DNA of 33,077 nucleotides from contig JADHYX010000177.1 in assembly GCA_027604685.1 (NCBI GenBank), positions 7,712 to 40,788 of the forward strand, in the 5' to 3' direction. Source of the DNA: Lobulomyces angularis (lineage: Eukaryota; Chytridiomycota; Chytridiomycetes; Lobulomycetales; Lobulomycetaceae). The first letter of the stretch is position 1. Every line of letters begins with the position of its first letter. The notes beneath the pieces were generated by a model, which saw only the letters and a program-made list of their open reading frames with translations, was not told where the DNA came from and searched no databases. A program made the position numbers and the translations under genes. This document shows positions 9,157-19,555 of the stretch, one piece after another.

Positions 9157-10647
9157 ATGTTCAACAATTCATCTTTAGAATTTGATAGTAACAACTCATA
9201 CGTGGGGTATGATGTGAACAACTCATTTGTGGAAAATGACACCAACTATGCATATTTTGAGTATGATAACTACGCGGAAAATTGTGTTTCAGGTCGAAAT
9301 GAAAGCATATTGAATGGGACACTTATATTTTGCTATTCTGATTATATTAAGACCTTCACTAGTGTAGCTGGATTTAATCTAGCTATAGCAATTGCTCTCA
9401 TGGTTTATGGCTGGAAAAAAGTAAAAAGAAAAGTTGGTGGTCACATATCCAAATTAGATTCAATTCTGCTAATTTTTTTAACAGCAAATGCAACAAAACC
9501 AATGTTTACCTTGCTCTACTCCATACTGCAATTTTTTCCAGATAGTGAAACGAACTACATCTTAATCCAATTTAGTGCCTTTGCGTTAACCTTTTCTGAC
9601 GTCATTATATCATCAATCTTTGAAGCGTTAATCCTTAATAGGTTCGTAAACGACTCTTTAAACTTATAAAAGATTGTTATTGTAGATTTTGGTATATGAT
9701 GAGTGCTTTTTACGAGGTAAAGAGCAAAAAGTATATTTACTGGCTATTTACATTAATATCAGTGGTTATAAATTTGGTCTGCTTGGTACTATGGTATATG
9801 GTAATTTTGAAAAAGAGTTAATATTTTTAATTTAATAAAAACAAATTTATTTAGTATTATATATGCTGGATTTTATATTATAAAGTTGATTATGATGAAT
9901 CTCAGTTAATATATCTGCCTACTGTTTGTGAGTTTAATACGGTCGCAATGGAATTTTATATATGGGAACGCCACCTCAATTTTGCTTCATCATTAAAAAC
10001 CTGGTACCAGTCAGGACTGGATACATTCTTAGGTACGGCAGATCATGTAGCTAGTTATGTTACCATAAATATTTTTTTGTTTAGGGCTTTGGACAATTTT
10101 TTTATTATTGAGGTTTAGCAGTACCAAATTTTTGAATAAAAACGCAAAATATAAAAATAAAATGTTTGCTAAAAATTTGGATGCTTTTAGACGTAACTTA
10201 TTAAAGTTTTTGATTCTGTGGGTGTTGGTGAATTGGGCAACCATTATAATGATGACTTATTTTAATTATTCAACAACGTATTTTCCATTTTCTGAAGATG
10301 CTAATAGCAACTTAAATATATGGAATGTCTTGAACGAAGTAACAAACGTTGCTCTTTACTTACAGGTAGATTTTTTTTTTTTTTTTTGTTACCATATCTA
10401 CTTTTTATACACCATTATATTTTAAAAAATTTTTTTTTTCATTTCTTTGATTTTTTTTTTATTTTTCATTGTTGAATGGTAGGTTCTTCTGTACTTCCAA
10501 TTTGTTTATCATTTACGGAGATTAGTGTTGCTAAGCAAAGGAGAAGAACCGAATAGCGCTGGGTTAATAATTACCAAAAAGCAAGTTACAGAACTATCTT
10601 CAGTTGAAGAAAACTCTAGAGATACGCAAGAAAGCATGTACAATTAG
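9157..10647 (+). CDS. Multi-pass (probably seven-helix) membrane protein with Asn-rich glycosylatable N-terminus
   Basis: Five exons (9157-9641, 9686-9800, 9855-10032, 10085-10365, 10483-10647) give 407 residues in phase. The first 60 residues lack a signal peptide and carry at least seven N-glycosylation sequons (for example NSS, NNS, NDT, NES, NGT), as expected for an extracellular N-terminus. Six or seven hydrophobic helices follow, including VAGFNLAIAIALMVYG, FTLISVVINLVCLVLWYM, FLILWVLVNWATIIMMTYF and a last one near ALYLQVLLYFQFVYHL, then a hydrophilic tail ending TQESMYN. The layout is that of a seven-helix receptor, but I see no DRY, CWxP or NPxxY marks, so it is not an obvious class A receptor. 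It follows the rhodopsin-like receptor in the same direction. The family is unknown to me. Confidence 0.72.
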
Positions 10648-10811
10648 AATGTAATTGCTCAAAATTTGAAATTACATAGGTTTATTATAATTCATAATTT
10701 AATAAATAATGAACTGTAGAGTTAGAAATATAAAAATAATAAATAACAGTTTTTTTTATTATTTAACCAAAATTTACAAATATTAAGACTAGGGTTTTTC
10801 GAATTTTTGAA

Positions 10812-12297
10812 ATGAAAATTTTGTTATATTTTTTTATTTGGATGACTGGCCACTTAACGAAAAAAAACCAACTGCAAGCATACAAGAGAGTGCCTCCAAA
10901 AATACCTGAAAAAGTTATTGTTGGATACGGTAATAAAAGAATTTATTTTTTCTAAGAACAATGACTTGCTTCATTTTCTTCTCAATTGAATTCAGTTTAA
11001 CCATGTGATCAAAAAAAAAAAAAAAAATTTTTTAAATACTAATAAGGCATTAATCAAATAATTAAAAGCTAATTGGCATCAATGTGATGAAAAAATCTTG
11101 GAGGCGGTAGAGAATGGAGTAAATGTATTAATGTGGTTTTCTATTGACTTAACAGCTGATTCTATTACAGGAAAACCACTAATTTCTAGAGGTCCTGATT
11201 TGGGTTGTGTTGCACATATGGTTCAAAGAATAAGAAAATTAAACCTTATTACCATTCACTTTATTGCTATAGGGGGTTGGAATTCAGTACACCCAGGTAT
11301 AATAACAAAAAATTTTTTTTATTAATAAATGTATAACTACTAGACACAAGAAATGATGCCTCAACAATTTATGCTGAATTTGATAGATGGAATAGAGAGG
11401 ACGTTGCTAACCCTGAATTGGAGTGGTATGGTTTTGATGGATTCGACTGGGTAATATATAACAATCGCAATACTTACTCAATCTCAATTTTGTAAATATG
11501 TAGGATTTGGAAGGAAATGATGATATTCTACATCCAAATAACGAGTTCACTTTGGAGGTACTTAATGTAATGGGAGAAATGTCAGTTTTAGGAAAAAAAG
11601 ACGGTTATCTAGTTTCCATGGCACCTTGTGAATCGTATCTTGACTTTTCTACTTCAAACTTTAGTAGATCAGCTCGGCTAACAAACCCTGAGTGGCAGCA
11701 ATTACATCCAGAATTTACCTATCATTCAGCAAATGTCTATTCTTACGTTTTAGTGAAATTTGGATTGGAAAACTTTGATTTTGTTTTTTTACAATTTTAC
11801 GAAACTTTTAGTCATTTACTGTATAAAGTTTTAATTGAAAACATTAAACCAGCTGATGCTTTAATTAAAGCTATAGAAGATATTACAACCGGATGGTTTG
11901 TGGATTTTACAACTGACGATCTCACAAAGGATTTAAGCAAAGTACAGCTGAAGATTCCTTTCGAAAAATTAATAGTGGGATTAGGAAATTTTAATTACAA
12001 AAGCGAAAGAAGTTTATATATTCCTTCTGAAGACGTATATACATATATATTTTTTTTTACTTTGGCTTGAACCTTTTTTTAATTACTTAATTTTTTAAAA
12101 AAAAGTGCAGATTTACTTACGAGCATTTTTTGAGATTAAATGGTAAATCTATTAGAGGATTTGGATTTTGGGATATTGCTGATGAAGGAAACATCTTGTA
12201 TAAAGAAAAAAAGTTGTATTTAGCTACTGAATTAAATAAATTTTTAAAAATTAGAACTGTAAGAGAAGAGGAACGAAATGTCTTTGATGAATTATGA
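10812..12297 (+). CDS. Secreted GH18 chitinase-like glycoside hydrolase
   Basis: Exons 10812-10929, 11069-11296, 11344-11450, 11504-12034 and 12124-12297 give 385 residues. The start MKILLYFFIWMTGHL is a probable signal peptide. The TIM-barrel marks of GH18 are present: VIVGYANW (first strand), IHFIAIGGWNS (strand 3 SxGG-like), the catalytic DGFDWDLEG at about residues 147-155 with proton donor Glu154, MAPCESY, and GFGFWDIADEG near the end. The DxDxE triad is intact, so activity on chitin or a related N-acetylglucosamine polymer is expected. No chitin-binding module is seen. The last intron is doubtful: the best-looking acceptor (GTGCAG at 12110) runs into a stop, so I used the acceptor at 12123, which restores the conserved end of the barrel. 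Confidence 0.85.
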
Positions 12298-12350
12298 AAT
12301 TTATCTTTACGCACCATTAAACTTCTAACAGAAGAAATTAAGAAATTAAA

Positions 12351-12398
12351 TTTGTTTCAATTCATAAATTTTGTTTCAATTCATAAATTTTGTATCAA
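12351..12398. repeat. 19-bp tandem repeat, about 2.5 copies
   Basis: The unit TTTGTTTCAATTCATAAAT is repeated with a 19-base period, and a third partial copy diverges at TTGTATCAAG. It lies between the stop of the GH18 gene and the RMD1 start and is probably 3' UTR or promoter sequence. Confidence 0.7.
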
Positions 12399-12449
12399 GA
12401 AAAAAAAAAAAAAAAAAAAAAATTTTTTTTATCATCTTTCTTTCAAAGA

Positions 12450-14437
12450 ATGAATATTTCTGATACGGATCACTCATCCAACGCCATCTTAAATAGAAAT
12501 TTACAACATAATCCATATGTAGATAGTTTTCCGAGGTTTTTTTTGAATACATTTTACTAAACAAATTCTTTTAATAAATGTGGTTCTAGAGGGTCACCAG
12601 TTTCACCTTATCCTTCATTAGAGGATTATCATAAAAAAAGTAAAAAATATCTAAAACAGACTTCAATTTTAACCTCTATCAGAACAACAAAAAAAGGACA
12701 AAAGTTGGTAATCAAAATTTGAAATTACTTTTTTTTTTTTTTAAATTTTTTTTTTACTGAAACATTGCTTCTTAGATAAACTTTTTTTTTTTTTTAATTT
12801 CATATCTTTGCTTTAGGTTTTACTGCCCGATCAACACCCCGTTAATTTAAGTGAACCTAACTCAAAGCAGCAGTCATCTGAAGAATTTTTTTCGCACTTA
12901 ATTCAAGAAAAACAAGATTTTTTTGCCACCCCTCAGCATACCACTCAAGCCGAACGAACTTTAAAAGAAGACAGATTTGATTTACCGAGAGTATCTAGTT
13001 ACTGTGTAGCAGAAGGTTATAAATTGGAAGAGATCACCAAGTTTCTAAATTATTCTCATGGCGTTAATGGTTTGATTTTTTAAAATACAAATAAAAATTT
13101 TTTTTTAAGTTTATGTAAAATGAATTAATAAGTGTCCTTCAAAAAAAAATTGTAGGTGTATCCTATGATGAATGCTTGCATGCATCCTACGAAGTATCAA
13201 CAAAATTTGCTGTGTTGGGGTTAGAGAGACCATTATTTTTAAAAAAAATGACTAGTAGACCTTTGCAAGAAGAGAAACCTTTAAGTCCGTTTTCTACTGA
13301 TGGCTCATCTGAAAATGTTGTAGGTGACGTTCGCAGTCCGAATATCGGTTACGACAGTATACCTACATTTCCACTCTGGATGTTACGTAGTGACGTTTTT
13401 TTTTTCGATTATGGTGTAATTGTTTTTTGGAATTTTACGAAAGAGGAAGAGGAAAAATTTATTTCGTTATTTAAGCAATTTGCAATAAATCCGATACGGT
13501 TTGGTAATATCTATTTTTTTTTTTTTTTTATTGTTAAAAAAAAAACAATATTATAATTAAAATATATATTTGTTTATACTTTGACAAATTAAATAAAATT
13601 ATTTGAAAATAGATAATTACGAAGTAGATGAATTAAATTTTCAATATGATTTATCTGGACCACAACAACCGAGAATTTTTAACGATATAATTACATTAAA
13701 AAGTAGTAATCACCTAATAAAATTAACAATTAGTCATGGCATTGCCCAATCAGTGAAGTTAAGTTTGTTTTGCAACATCATGGAAGAAACCATTGACTCC
13801 ACCATAGCACTGTAAAATGAAATTAAAATTTTTTTAACCTCCTTGTATAAAATTTTTTCTTTAGGCCACACGAAATGTCAAAGTATGGAAAAATAAATAT
13901 GGAAAGAACCGAAGTAATGAAAATTGTAGGTGAGTTGTTTGATTTAAGGATGAATGTTAATTTGGGTAAGCGTTCTAATAGAACTGCATTTTTTATTTAA
14001 TTTTTTTTTTTTTTTTAAGTATCTAATGTATTAGACACTCCTGAAATTTTTTGGAGTGAACGAGAGTTACAGGGACTCTATCAAGCTGTTAGAGGTTGAA
14101 CTACAAAAATTAATTTTTTTTACGTTAATTGTTTTTATAGCATATTTTGAAATATCTCAAAGGGCAGCTCTTTTAAACAAAAGGTTAGAAGTTGTAGGGG
14201 ATCTTTTAAACATGCTGAGTGACCTGCAAAATTTTGGTAATATTTTTGGATGTAGTTTAAATTTTATTAACTTGTTTAGGTGAAAATACATATATCACAT
14301 GGATTGTTATAATACTTGTTTTTGGATGTGTTGTTGTAGCTATTTTTGAAGTTTTAGTTAAAATGGCCAGATTGCAAAAAGAGCAGGAAGGACAACATCT
14401 CATTAATTTTTTAAGTACCAGCCATACTACCCTTTAA
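12450..14437 (+). CDS. RMD1: RMD1/RMND1 family protein (DUF155)
   Basis: Nine exons (12450-12535, 12590-12707, 12817-13069, 13156-13503, 13613-13811, 13865-13965, 14020-14094, 14141-14236, 14280-14437) give 477 residues with every junction in phase. The DUF155 domain is unmistakable: KLVLLPDQHP, then LPRVSSYCVAEGYKLEEITK, then SYDECLH, the FFDYGVIVFWNFTKEEEEKF block, PRIFNDIITL, IKLTISHGIAQSVKLSLF, and YFEISQRAALLNKRLEVVGD. A single C-terminal membrane helix WIVIILVFGCVVVAIF closes the protein. Members act in or on mitochondria (RMND1 in support of mitochondrial translation; yeast Rmd proteins have cytosolic or vacuolar roles). The disordered N-terminal 100 residues (HNPYVDSF, SPVSPYPSLEDY) look regulatory and are not a typical mitochondrial presequence, favouring the cytosolic RMD1/RMD8 branch (inference). 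Confidence 0.92.
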
Positions 14438-14771
14438 TTTAACATATATAGATATATATATATACGTTTTCTTTTTTCATTAAATTTATAATCTATTTTA
14501 TTAAATGATATTTTCCATTTGGTTTAGTCTACTATATTTATTTCACAGTTTTGTGATATGGTTTTAAATGACTCCTTTTTGACATTTCCTGTACTATAGA
14601 CTCCTTTCAAAGTTCTTTTCACATTTCCCTGTTGAAAAAAAAAAAAAAAAACACGAAAATTTTAATATAAAATATAAAACAATATTTTAATTTAATTTTT
14701 TTTTTTTTAATTAATTAAAAAAAGTATTAAATTTATTTTATTTTTAACTTTTTGATTAAATAAGAAAAGAT
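14438..14771. other. Intergenic spacer with AT dinucleotide tract
   Basis: The spacer starts with a TATATA-rich tract (about 14440-14465), contains A and T homopolymers, and ends at the start of the intronless gene. No gene is seen. It presumably carries that gene's promoter. Confidence 0.6.
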
Positions 14772-15782
14772 ATGGAATCGATAAAATCAGCAAATAATAA
14801 CAACTTGGATAATTTTTATATTCTTGAAGACAATTTCCCAAAAAATAATATTAGTAAATTGCCTTTTATAGAGCAAAATCGAAGATTTGTTCAGTTTGAA
14901 ATGGAAGATTCAAACATTATGAATAATTTTTCTAAAAATTTCATAGACTATAACCTATTTGAAAATATAAAGGAAAAAAATTGTAGTTTGGATAATTTAA
15001 ATTTAATTGAAGCTAATTATAATAAACCAATTGATGATGTTCTAAAGTTTGACGACACAAGAAAGATTAAAGTAAAAAGTAAGGGAATTATTTACAGTGA
15101 AGATTGCATTTATTATAAAAAGAGGAAGATAACTCTCTCAACTAAACCGTTAAACAGAAATCAAATAGAAATTAATAAAAATCTGTACCAAATTGATTCC
15201 AAGGAAAAGATCTATTATTTAATAAGCAATAAAAATTCGAAGAGGTTATCCTGCGATGAAGCAGGCGATAACAAGATAACTGAGTATCGCAGTTTATCAA
15301 ATTTACACAGACTACAGAAGTTGATGCAAACTGACGCTGAAACAGGAGAATATACTTCAGGATCACCAGCATGCTTTATGGCACCACCAGTGAATTTAAA
15401 AAAAAGTGCAGCAGCAGAAGATGAGTTAAAGGCAATGGAGGCGAATGACTCTAACTTAAAGAATGAAAGCTTCAAAGGAAAAAAAGTTTTGAAGTTTTTT
15501 CGAAATGCTGAAACTAAATGGATAAAAACTGAGCAAGATAAAAGAAAAGATTTCAGTAAAACTGATTCTGTTGAAACAATTACTAAAGTTCACTCCCGTA
15601 ACTTTCCAATGAAACCATTTGGAAGAGATGATGATGGAAATTTTGGGATATTAAGTGGAGGCAAGCTAAAGCAGTTTAGTGAGGATATCATTAAAGCAAA
15701 TTTTAGTACTGCAGTGGAAACAAATGGTAAAAGTTCCATTGAAAATTCAAACTTTGAACAGATGTTTTGTTGGTCATTTTAG
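14772..15782 (+). CDS. Hypothetical, apparently intronless disordered protein (336 aa)
   Basis: One uninterrupted frame of 336 residues starts MESIKSANNNNLDNFYILED and ends in a stop at 15780-15782. The protein is Asn-, Lys- and Ser-rich, has no membrane helix or signal peptide, and is probably largely disordered. The second half is less biased (TSGSPACFMAPPVNLKKS, then FGRDDDGNFGILSGGKLKQF) and may contain the functional part. I do not recognise it. Lack of introns over 1 kb is unusual beside neighbours with five to nine exons. A good-looking intron (15727-15782, donor GTAAAA, acceptor CATTTTAG) would replace the last residues and move the stop to 15809-15811, so the C-terminus is not certain. 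Confidence 0.62.
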   Translation: MESIKSANNNNLDNFYILEDNFPKNNISKLPFIEQNRRFVQFEMEDSNIMNNFSKNFIDYNLFENIKEKNCSLDNLNLIEANYNKPIDDVLKFDDTRKIKVKSKGIIYSEDCIYYKKRKITLSTKPLNRNQIEINKNLYQIDSKEKIYYLISNKNSKRLSCDEAGDNKITEYRSLSNLHRLQKLMQTDAETGEYTSGSPACFMAPPVNLKKSAAAEDELKAMEANDSNLKNESFKGKKVLKFFRNAETKWIKTEQDKRKDFSKTDSVETITKVHSRNFPMKPFGRDDDGNFGILSGGKLKQFSEDIIKANFSTAVETNGKSSIENSNFEQMFCWSF

Positions 15783-16120
15783 TGTTAGATAATATTTTTT
15801 TTCTTCATTAAAGTGAACAATGAATTTGAGTTTATTATATAATTTTCAGTATTTAAGGATTTGATAAAAAACAAAATTTTAAGGATCAAAATAAGAAATG
15901 TAGATTTAGATAAATAAACACTGCTCTTAAAAATGATATTTTTAATTCGAAGATTAGTTTATAATTAAAAAATTATTTAACCAAGTAAAACAAGCTTTGT
16001 AAAAAAACCAAAAATAATAACGATTTAACAATCGAAAGCTGATAAAGAAAGTTACTTTTTAAGATGATGAATTTTTAATTTGAATTAGAAAGTAATTCAA
16101 AAAAATTGACTTACTTTTAG
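15783..16120. other. AT-rich spacer
   Basis: This region, after the intronless gene, has only very short frames. A few ATG-led fragments (for example at 15931) could be tiny exons, but none can be joined convincingly to the coding-like exons that begin at 16121. Confidence 0.45.
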
Positions 16121-16343
16121 GACAAAAAAAAGAAAAAAATTGATGGAAAAGAATTTCAAAAATTTACAATGGTAAAATAAGCCGCGGCAACATAGAACCA
16201 AAAGAAGCTTAACTCACCAGAATGCCTAGAATTCTACTGTTATAGCAACCAATGTTTATACTGGTGACCGTGCCATTTCTGATTCCCTGACACTACCCTC
16301 ATCTTCTTTCAATTCAAAAAGTTGTTCTGATGGTTGCACGTAA
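16121..16343 (+). other. GC-enriched island with two exon-like segments (orphan gene end or relic)
   Basis: A segment at 16121-16171 lies between an acceptor (ACTTTTAG) and a donor (ATG/GTAAAA). A 58-nt candidate intron contains a branch-like CTTAAC and ends GCCTAG. A second segment at 16230-16343 reads 37 codons (ATNVYTGDRAISDSL and so on) to a TAA. The phases agree, and GC is clearly higher than in the flanks. No upstream start exon can be found. The opposite strand is also open over 16251-16343 and reads acidic protein-like sequence ending EMARSPV. It may be the 3' end of an unresolved gene, a relic, or an RNA. Family unknown. Confidence 0.35.
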
Positions 16344-16556
16344 AAAAATTAAAAAAAAAAAAATTTAAGCAAAAAAAATAAAAAAAATTTTCATTTTTTT
16401 TTTTTTTTTTCAACTTCAGTTCTCAAAATTTTATTTTTTATTTTTAAATTTTTTATCCTTTTTTATTTTTAATTTTAAAAGAAAAAAAAAATATTTTTTC
16501 TTTTTTATTAGTTTTATTTTATTTTATTTTTTGTAGTGTAACTTTTTTTTGCAAAA

Positions 16557-18512
16557 ATGGGAAGAGGTCAAGGTAAAGGGAAGAAAGCCTTTCTTCAACA
16601 GGTTCCTCCAATATCAACCCTAGATACTATTACAAAACCTCCAACTATTATTTCTCCTCAGCAGATGCATCGAACCAACTCAAATTCTACACTTCACACT
16701 GAAAAAACTGAAATTGAAGAAGCACCTATTTTTACTCTTGTTACTACTTATATATCTTACTTTATTTTAATTCTTTTTGGCCATATTAGAGGTATAGTAC
16801 CCTTTTTTAATTTTTTTTTTTTTAAATTATTTTCACGTCTAGATGTTTTTGGTCAAATATTTAAAAAGGAACATTATGAACATTTGCATACAAAAAATGG
16901 AATGGCTCCAATCAACCACGGATTTGACACTTTTTATCATCGTAGACTTTATGTTAGAATTAGGGATGTGTTTAATAGACCAATCACTAATGTTCCTGGA
17001 AGAACTGTATGCTCCTTTTTTTTTTGCAAAAAAATATATGTTTTAATCAATATCTCAATCCTTTTTAGGTCACCCTTTTAGATAGAACTTCTTCTGATTT
17101 CAATAAAACATTTGAATTCACAGGAAAAACTAGAGAAGTTTTAAATCTTTCCAGTTATAATTACCTTGGTTTTGCTCAAGCCCAAGGTCCTTGTGCTGAT
17201 GCTGTTGAAGCTGCTGTGAAGGAATATGGTATAGCTTCTGCTTCTCCAAGAATGGACGTGGGGACTCATGCGTTGCATGTTGAAGCTGAAAAGCTGATTG
17301 CTAATTTTTTAGGAAAAGAAGATTGCTTGTTGGTGTCAATGGGTTTTGCAACTAACAGTACTACCTTACCTGCACTAGTTTCTAAAGGCTGCTTGATTAT
17401 CAGTGACGAATTGAATCATTCTAGTTTAGTTTATGGTGCAAGATTAAGTGGTGCCAACATTAGGATTTTTAAGCATAACGGTAAATTTCAACGTGGTTGT
17501 TTCAATTTTTAATTTCTCATTTTTTCCAGATATGGAAGATTTAGAAGCTGTTGTGAGGGAAAGCATATCTCAAGGTCAACCCAGAACTCATAGACCTTGG
17601 AAAAAAATTTTATTAGTTGTTGAAGGCTTGTACTCTATGGAGGGAACCATTTGTAATTTACCAAAAATTGTCGAAATAAAAAAAAAGTACAAATTATTCG
17701 TGTACCTTGATGAAGCTCATTCAATTGGAGCATTAGGTAAGTTTCCCACTTTTCTCTTTATTATTAATTTGTGAATTATAGGTCCAAATGGCAGAGGAGT
17801 TTGTGATTATTTCGGAATTGACCCGAAGGAAATTGATATAATGATGGGCACATTTACCAAAAGTTTTGGTGCAGCTGGAGGTAATTTAACTTTTTTTAAT
17901 TACTTACATTTTTGTAGGATATTTGGGGGCTACTAGAGAAGTTATAGAACATCTGAGATTTAACTGTCAGGCAAATATTTATGCTGAAGCAATGGCGATT
18001 CCAGTTTTACAACAAGTCATAACAAGCTTAAATATTATTAGTGGAAAAATTGAAGGTGGTGAAGGCCGTCGTAGAATTCAACAGTTGGCAACTAATGCCA
18101 GTTATTTTGCTAAGGAATTGAGAAAAATGGGGTTCATTGTATATGGAAAAGATTCCCCTGTCGTCCCTCTTTTACTTTTTCATCCTGCAAAAATTCCTGC
18201 TTTTTCACGAGAAATGTTAAAGAGAGGCATCGCTGTTGTTGTTGTTGGATACCCAGGTTTGTTTCCTGTCTGAAGTTTTATTTAAATTTAATATATTTCT
18301 TTATTAGCTACTCCTATTATTACGAGTAGGGTCAGATTCTGTTTAAGCGCTGCTCATACAATGGAGGATATGAACTTTGCTTTAGAAATGTGCTCAGAAG
18401 TTGGTATATTCAAATTTTACTTAGTAAAAAAGTATTTTAACAAAATTTTCAAGGTGATCTTTTGCAATTAAAGGTGACTTCAGAAGGCAAGAAGCACTTG
18501 AAGGAAGAATAA
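16557..18512 (+). CDS. LCB2: Serine palmitoyltransferase subunit 2 (LCB2/SPTLC2)
   Basis: Eight exons (16557-16791, 16843-17006, 17069-17480, 17530-17736, 17782-17880, 17918-18256, 18308-18403, 18454-18512) give 536 residues, near the family norm. The enzyme joins serine and palmitoyl-CoA in the first step of sphingolipid synthesis, with LCB1, in the ER membrane. An N-terminal membrane helix ([18 protein letters not shown]) precedes the PLP fold. Diagnostic blocks are [51 protein letters not shown] and [12 protein letters not shown], where Lys366 binds PLP, followed by RFCLSAAHT and GDLLQLK. All catalytic positions are present. Intron 1 is 51 nt, a multiple of three without a stop, so an unspliced message would add 17 residues. 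Confidence 0.96.
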
Positions 18513-19555
18513 GAATTCTTTACTGTTATTAAATGTTATATTCTTTACAATTTTTTTTTCATAGATATAATTGTTCATTGTCAATATGACTAATAATATT
18601 ATATAATATAAAGTTGTTGTTTCAAATGTGTTGCTTTTACCCAAATTTGTTTTGAAAATAAAAAAAAGCAATTCATGTTGATCTAATTTTCTCAGTCAAA
18701 ATTCCCAATAGTAAAATTACAAATAAAGCATTACACTTCAAACCAGCATCAGCTATTCTGTTTGTTACAAAAGATGAAACTATCAAACAAGTGGAAGAAA
18801 AATTTTTTTTTATTTTTTATATTTTGATTTCCATAAAATTATCAATATATTTTACATGGATTCAAAAGTAAAAGATGATTTGGAGAAAATTCCAGATGAT
18901 CAAATAACCATCTCAAATATTAAGGTTTGGATCAAACAAAAAAAAAAAAAAAGTGAAATAAGAGTTGCAAAGTCTGAATTATTCAACATTCAGTAATCAC
19001 TCATATCGTCTAATTTAAAAAATTTTTTAGTTCAATTTTTCTACGTCAAAATTTACTGAAGTTAACTATTATTTCATCTACCAACTCTATGTTAGGACAA
19101 CTTTCCCCCAATAACAAATAAGAGATTTGTAACTTGTAAATACCAGTTGCATCAGTTTTATATTTCTGTTCTAGCTTACAGTTAGCATTGAATGATAACT
19201 ATGTGTTACAAAAGAACTGTTGAAATAATTGGGGAACGATGTAGAAAATAAGTAATTTCAAACAAATTAAAAATTCAGTTTAGAAATTATCATATTTACA
19301 GGGAAAGTTGAAAAGCCAACTAAAGAGTTTTGGTAGATGATTTTTTAGTTATCTCAGTAAAAGTTTCGTGCTAAATTACTAGAATAATTAGCTCCACACT
19401 TTATAAATTAATTTTCTAAATTAATTTTTTTTTTTTTTTTTTTTGTTTTCTTAATTTAAAAATTTTTCAGTATTTTAGTTATCTTTTTTAATTTTTACTA
19501 ATTTTAAATTTTTTTATATTTACTTTTTTTTTTTATTTTATTTGAAAAACTATAG
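18513..19555. other. Long AT-rich spacer between LCB2 and the Tpr gene
   Basis: About 1 kb with little clear coding sequence. It contains an open coding-like piece at 18662-18871 and a possible first Tpr exon at 18856-18924, both listed separately. From 18930 to 19540 I see only short frames, T-runs and no RNA gene. The true start of Tpr must lie here because the first certain exon begins at an acceptor. Confidence 0.5.
18662..18871 (+). pseudogene. Coding-like fragment without start
   Basis: A 69-codon open frame contains a protein-like core (SVKIPNSKITNKALHFKPAS and then AILFVTKDETIKQVEEKF) and then degrades into T-rich sequence. It has no ATG upstream and no convincing partner exon. It may be a relic of a small gene or a missed exon of a gene I cannot assemble. 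Family not recognised. Confidence 0.25.
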
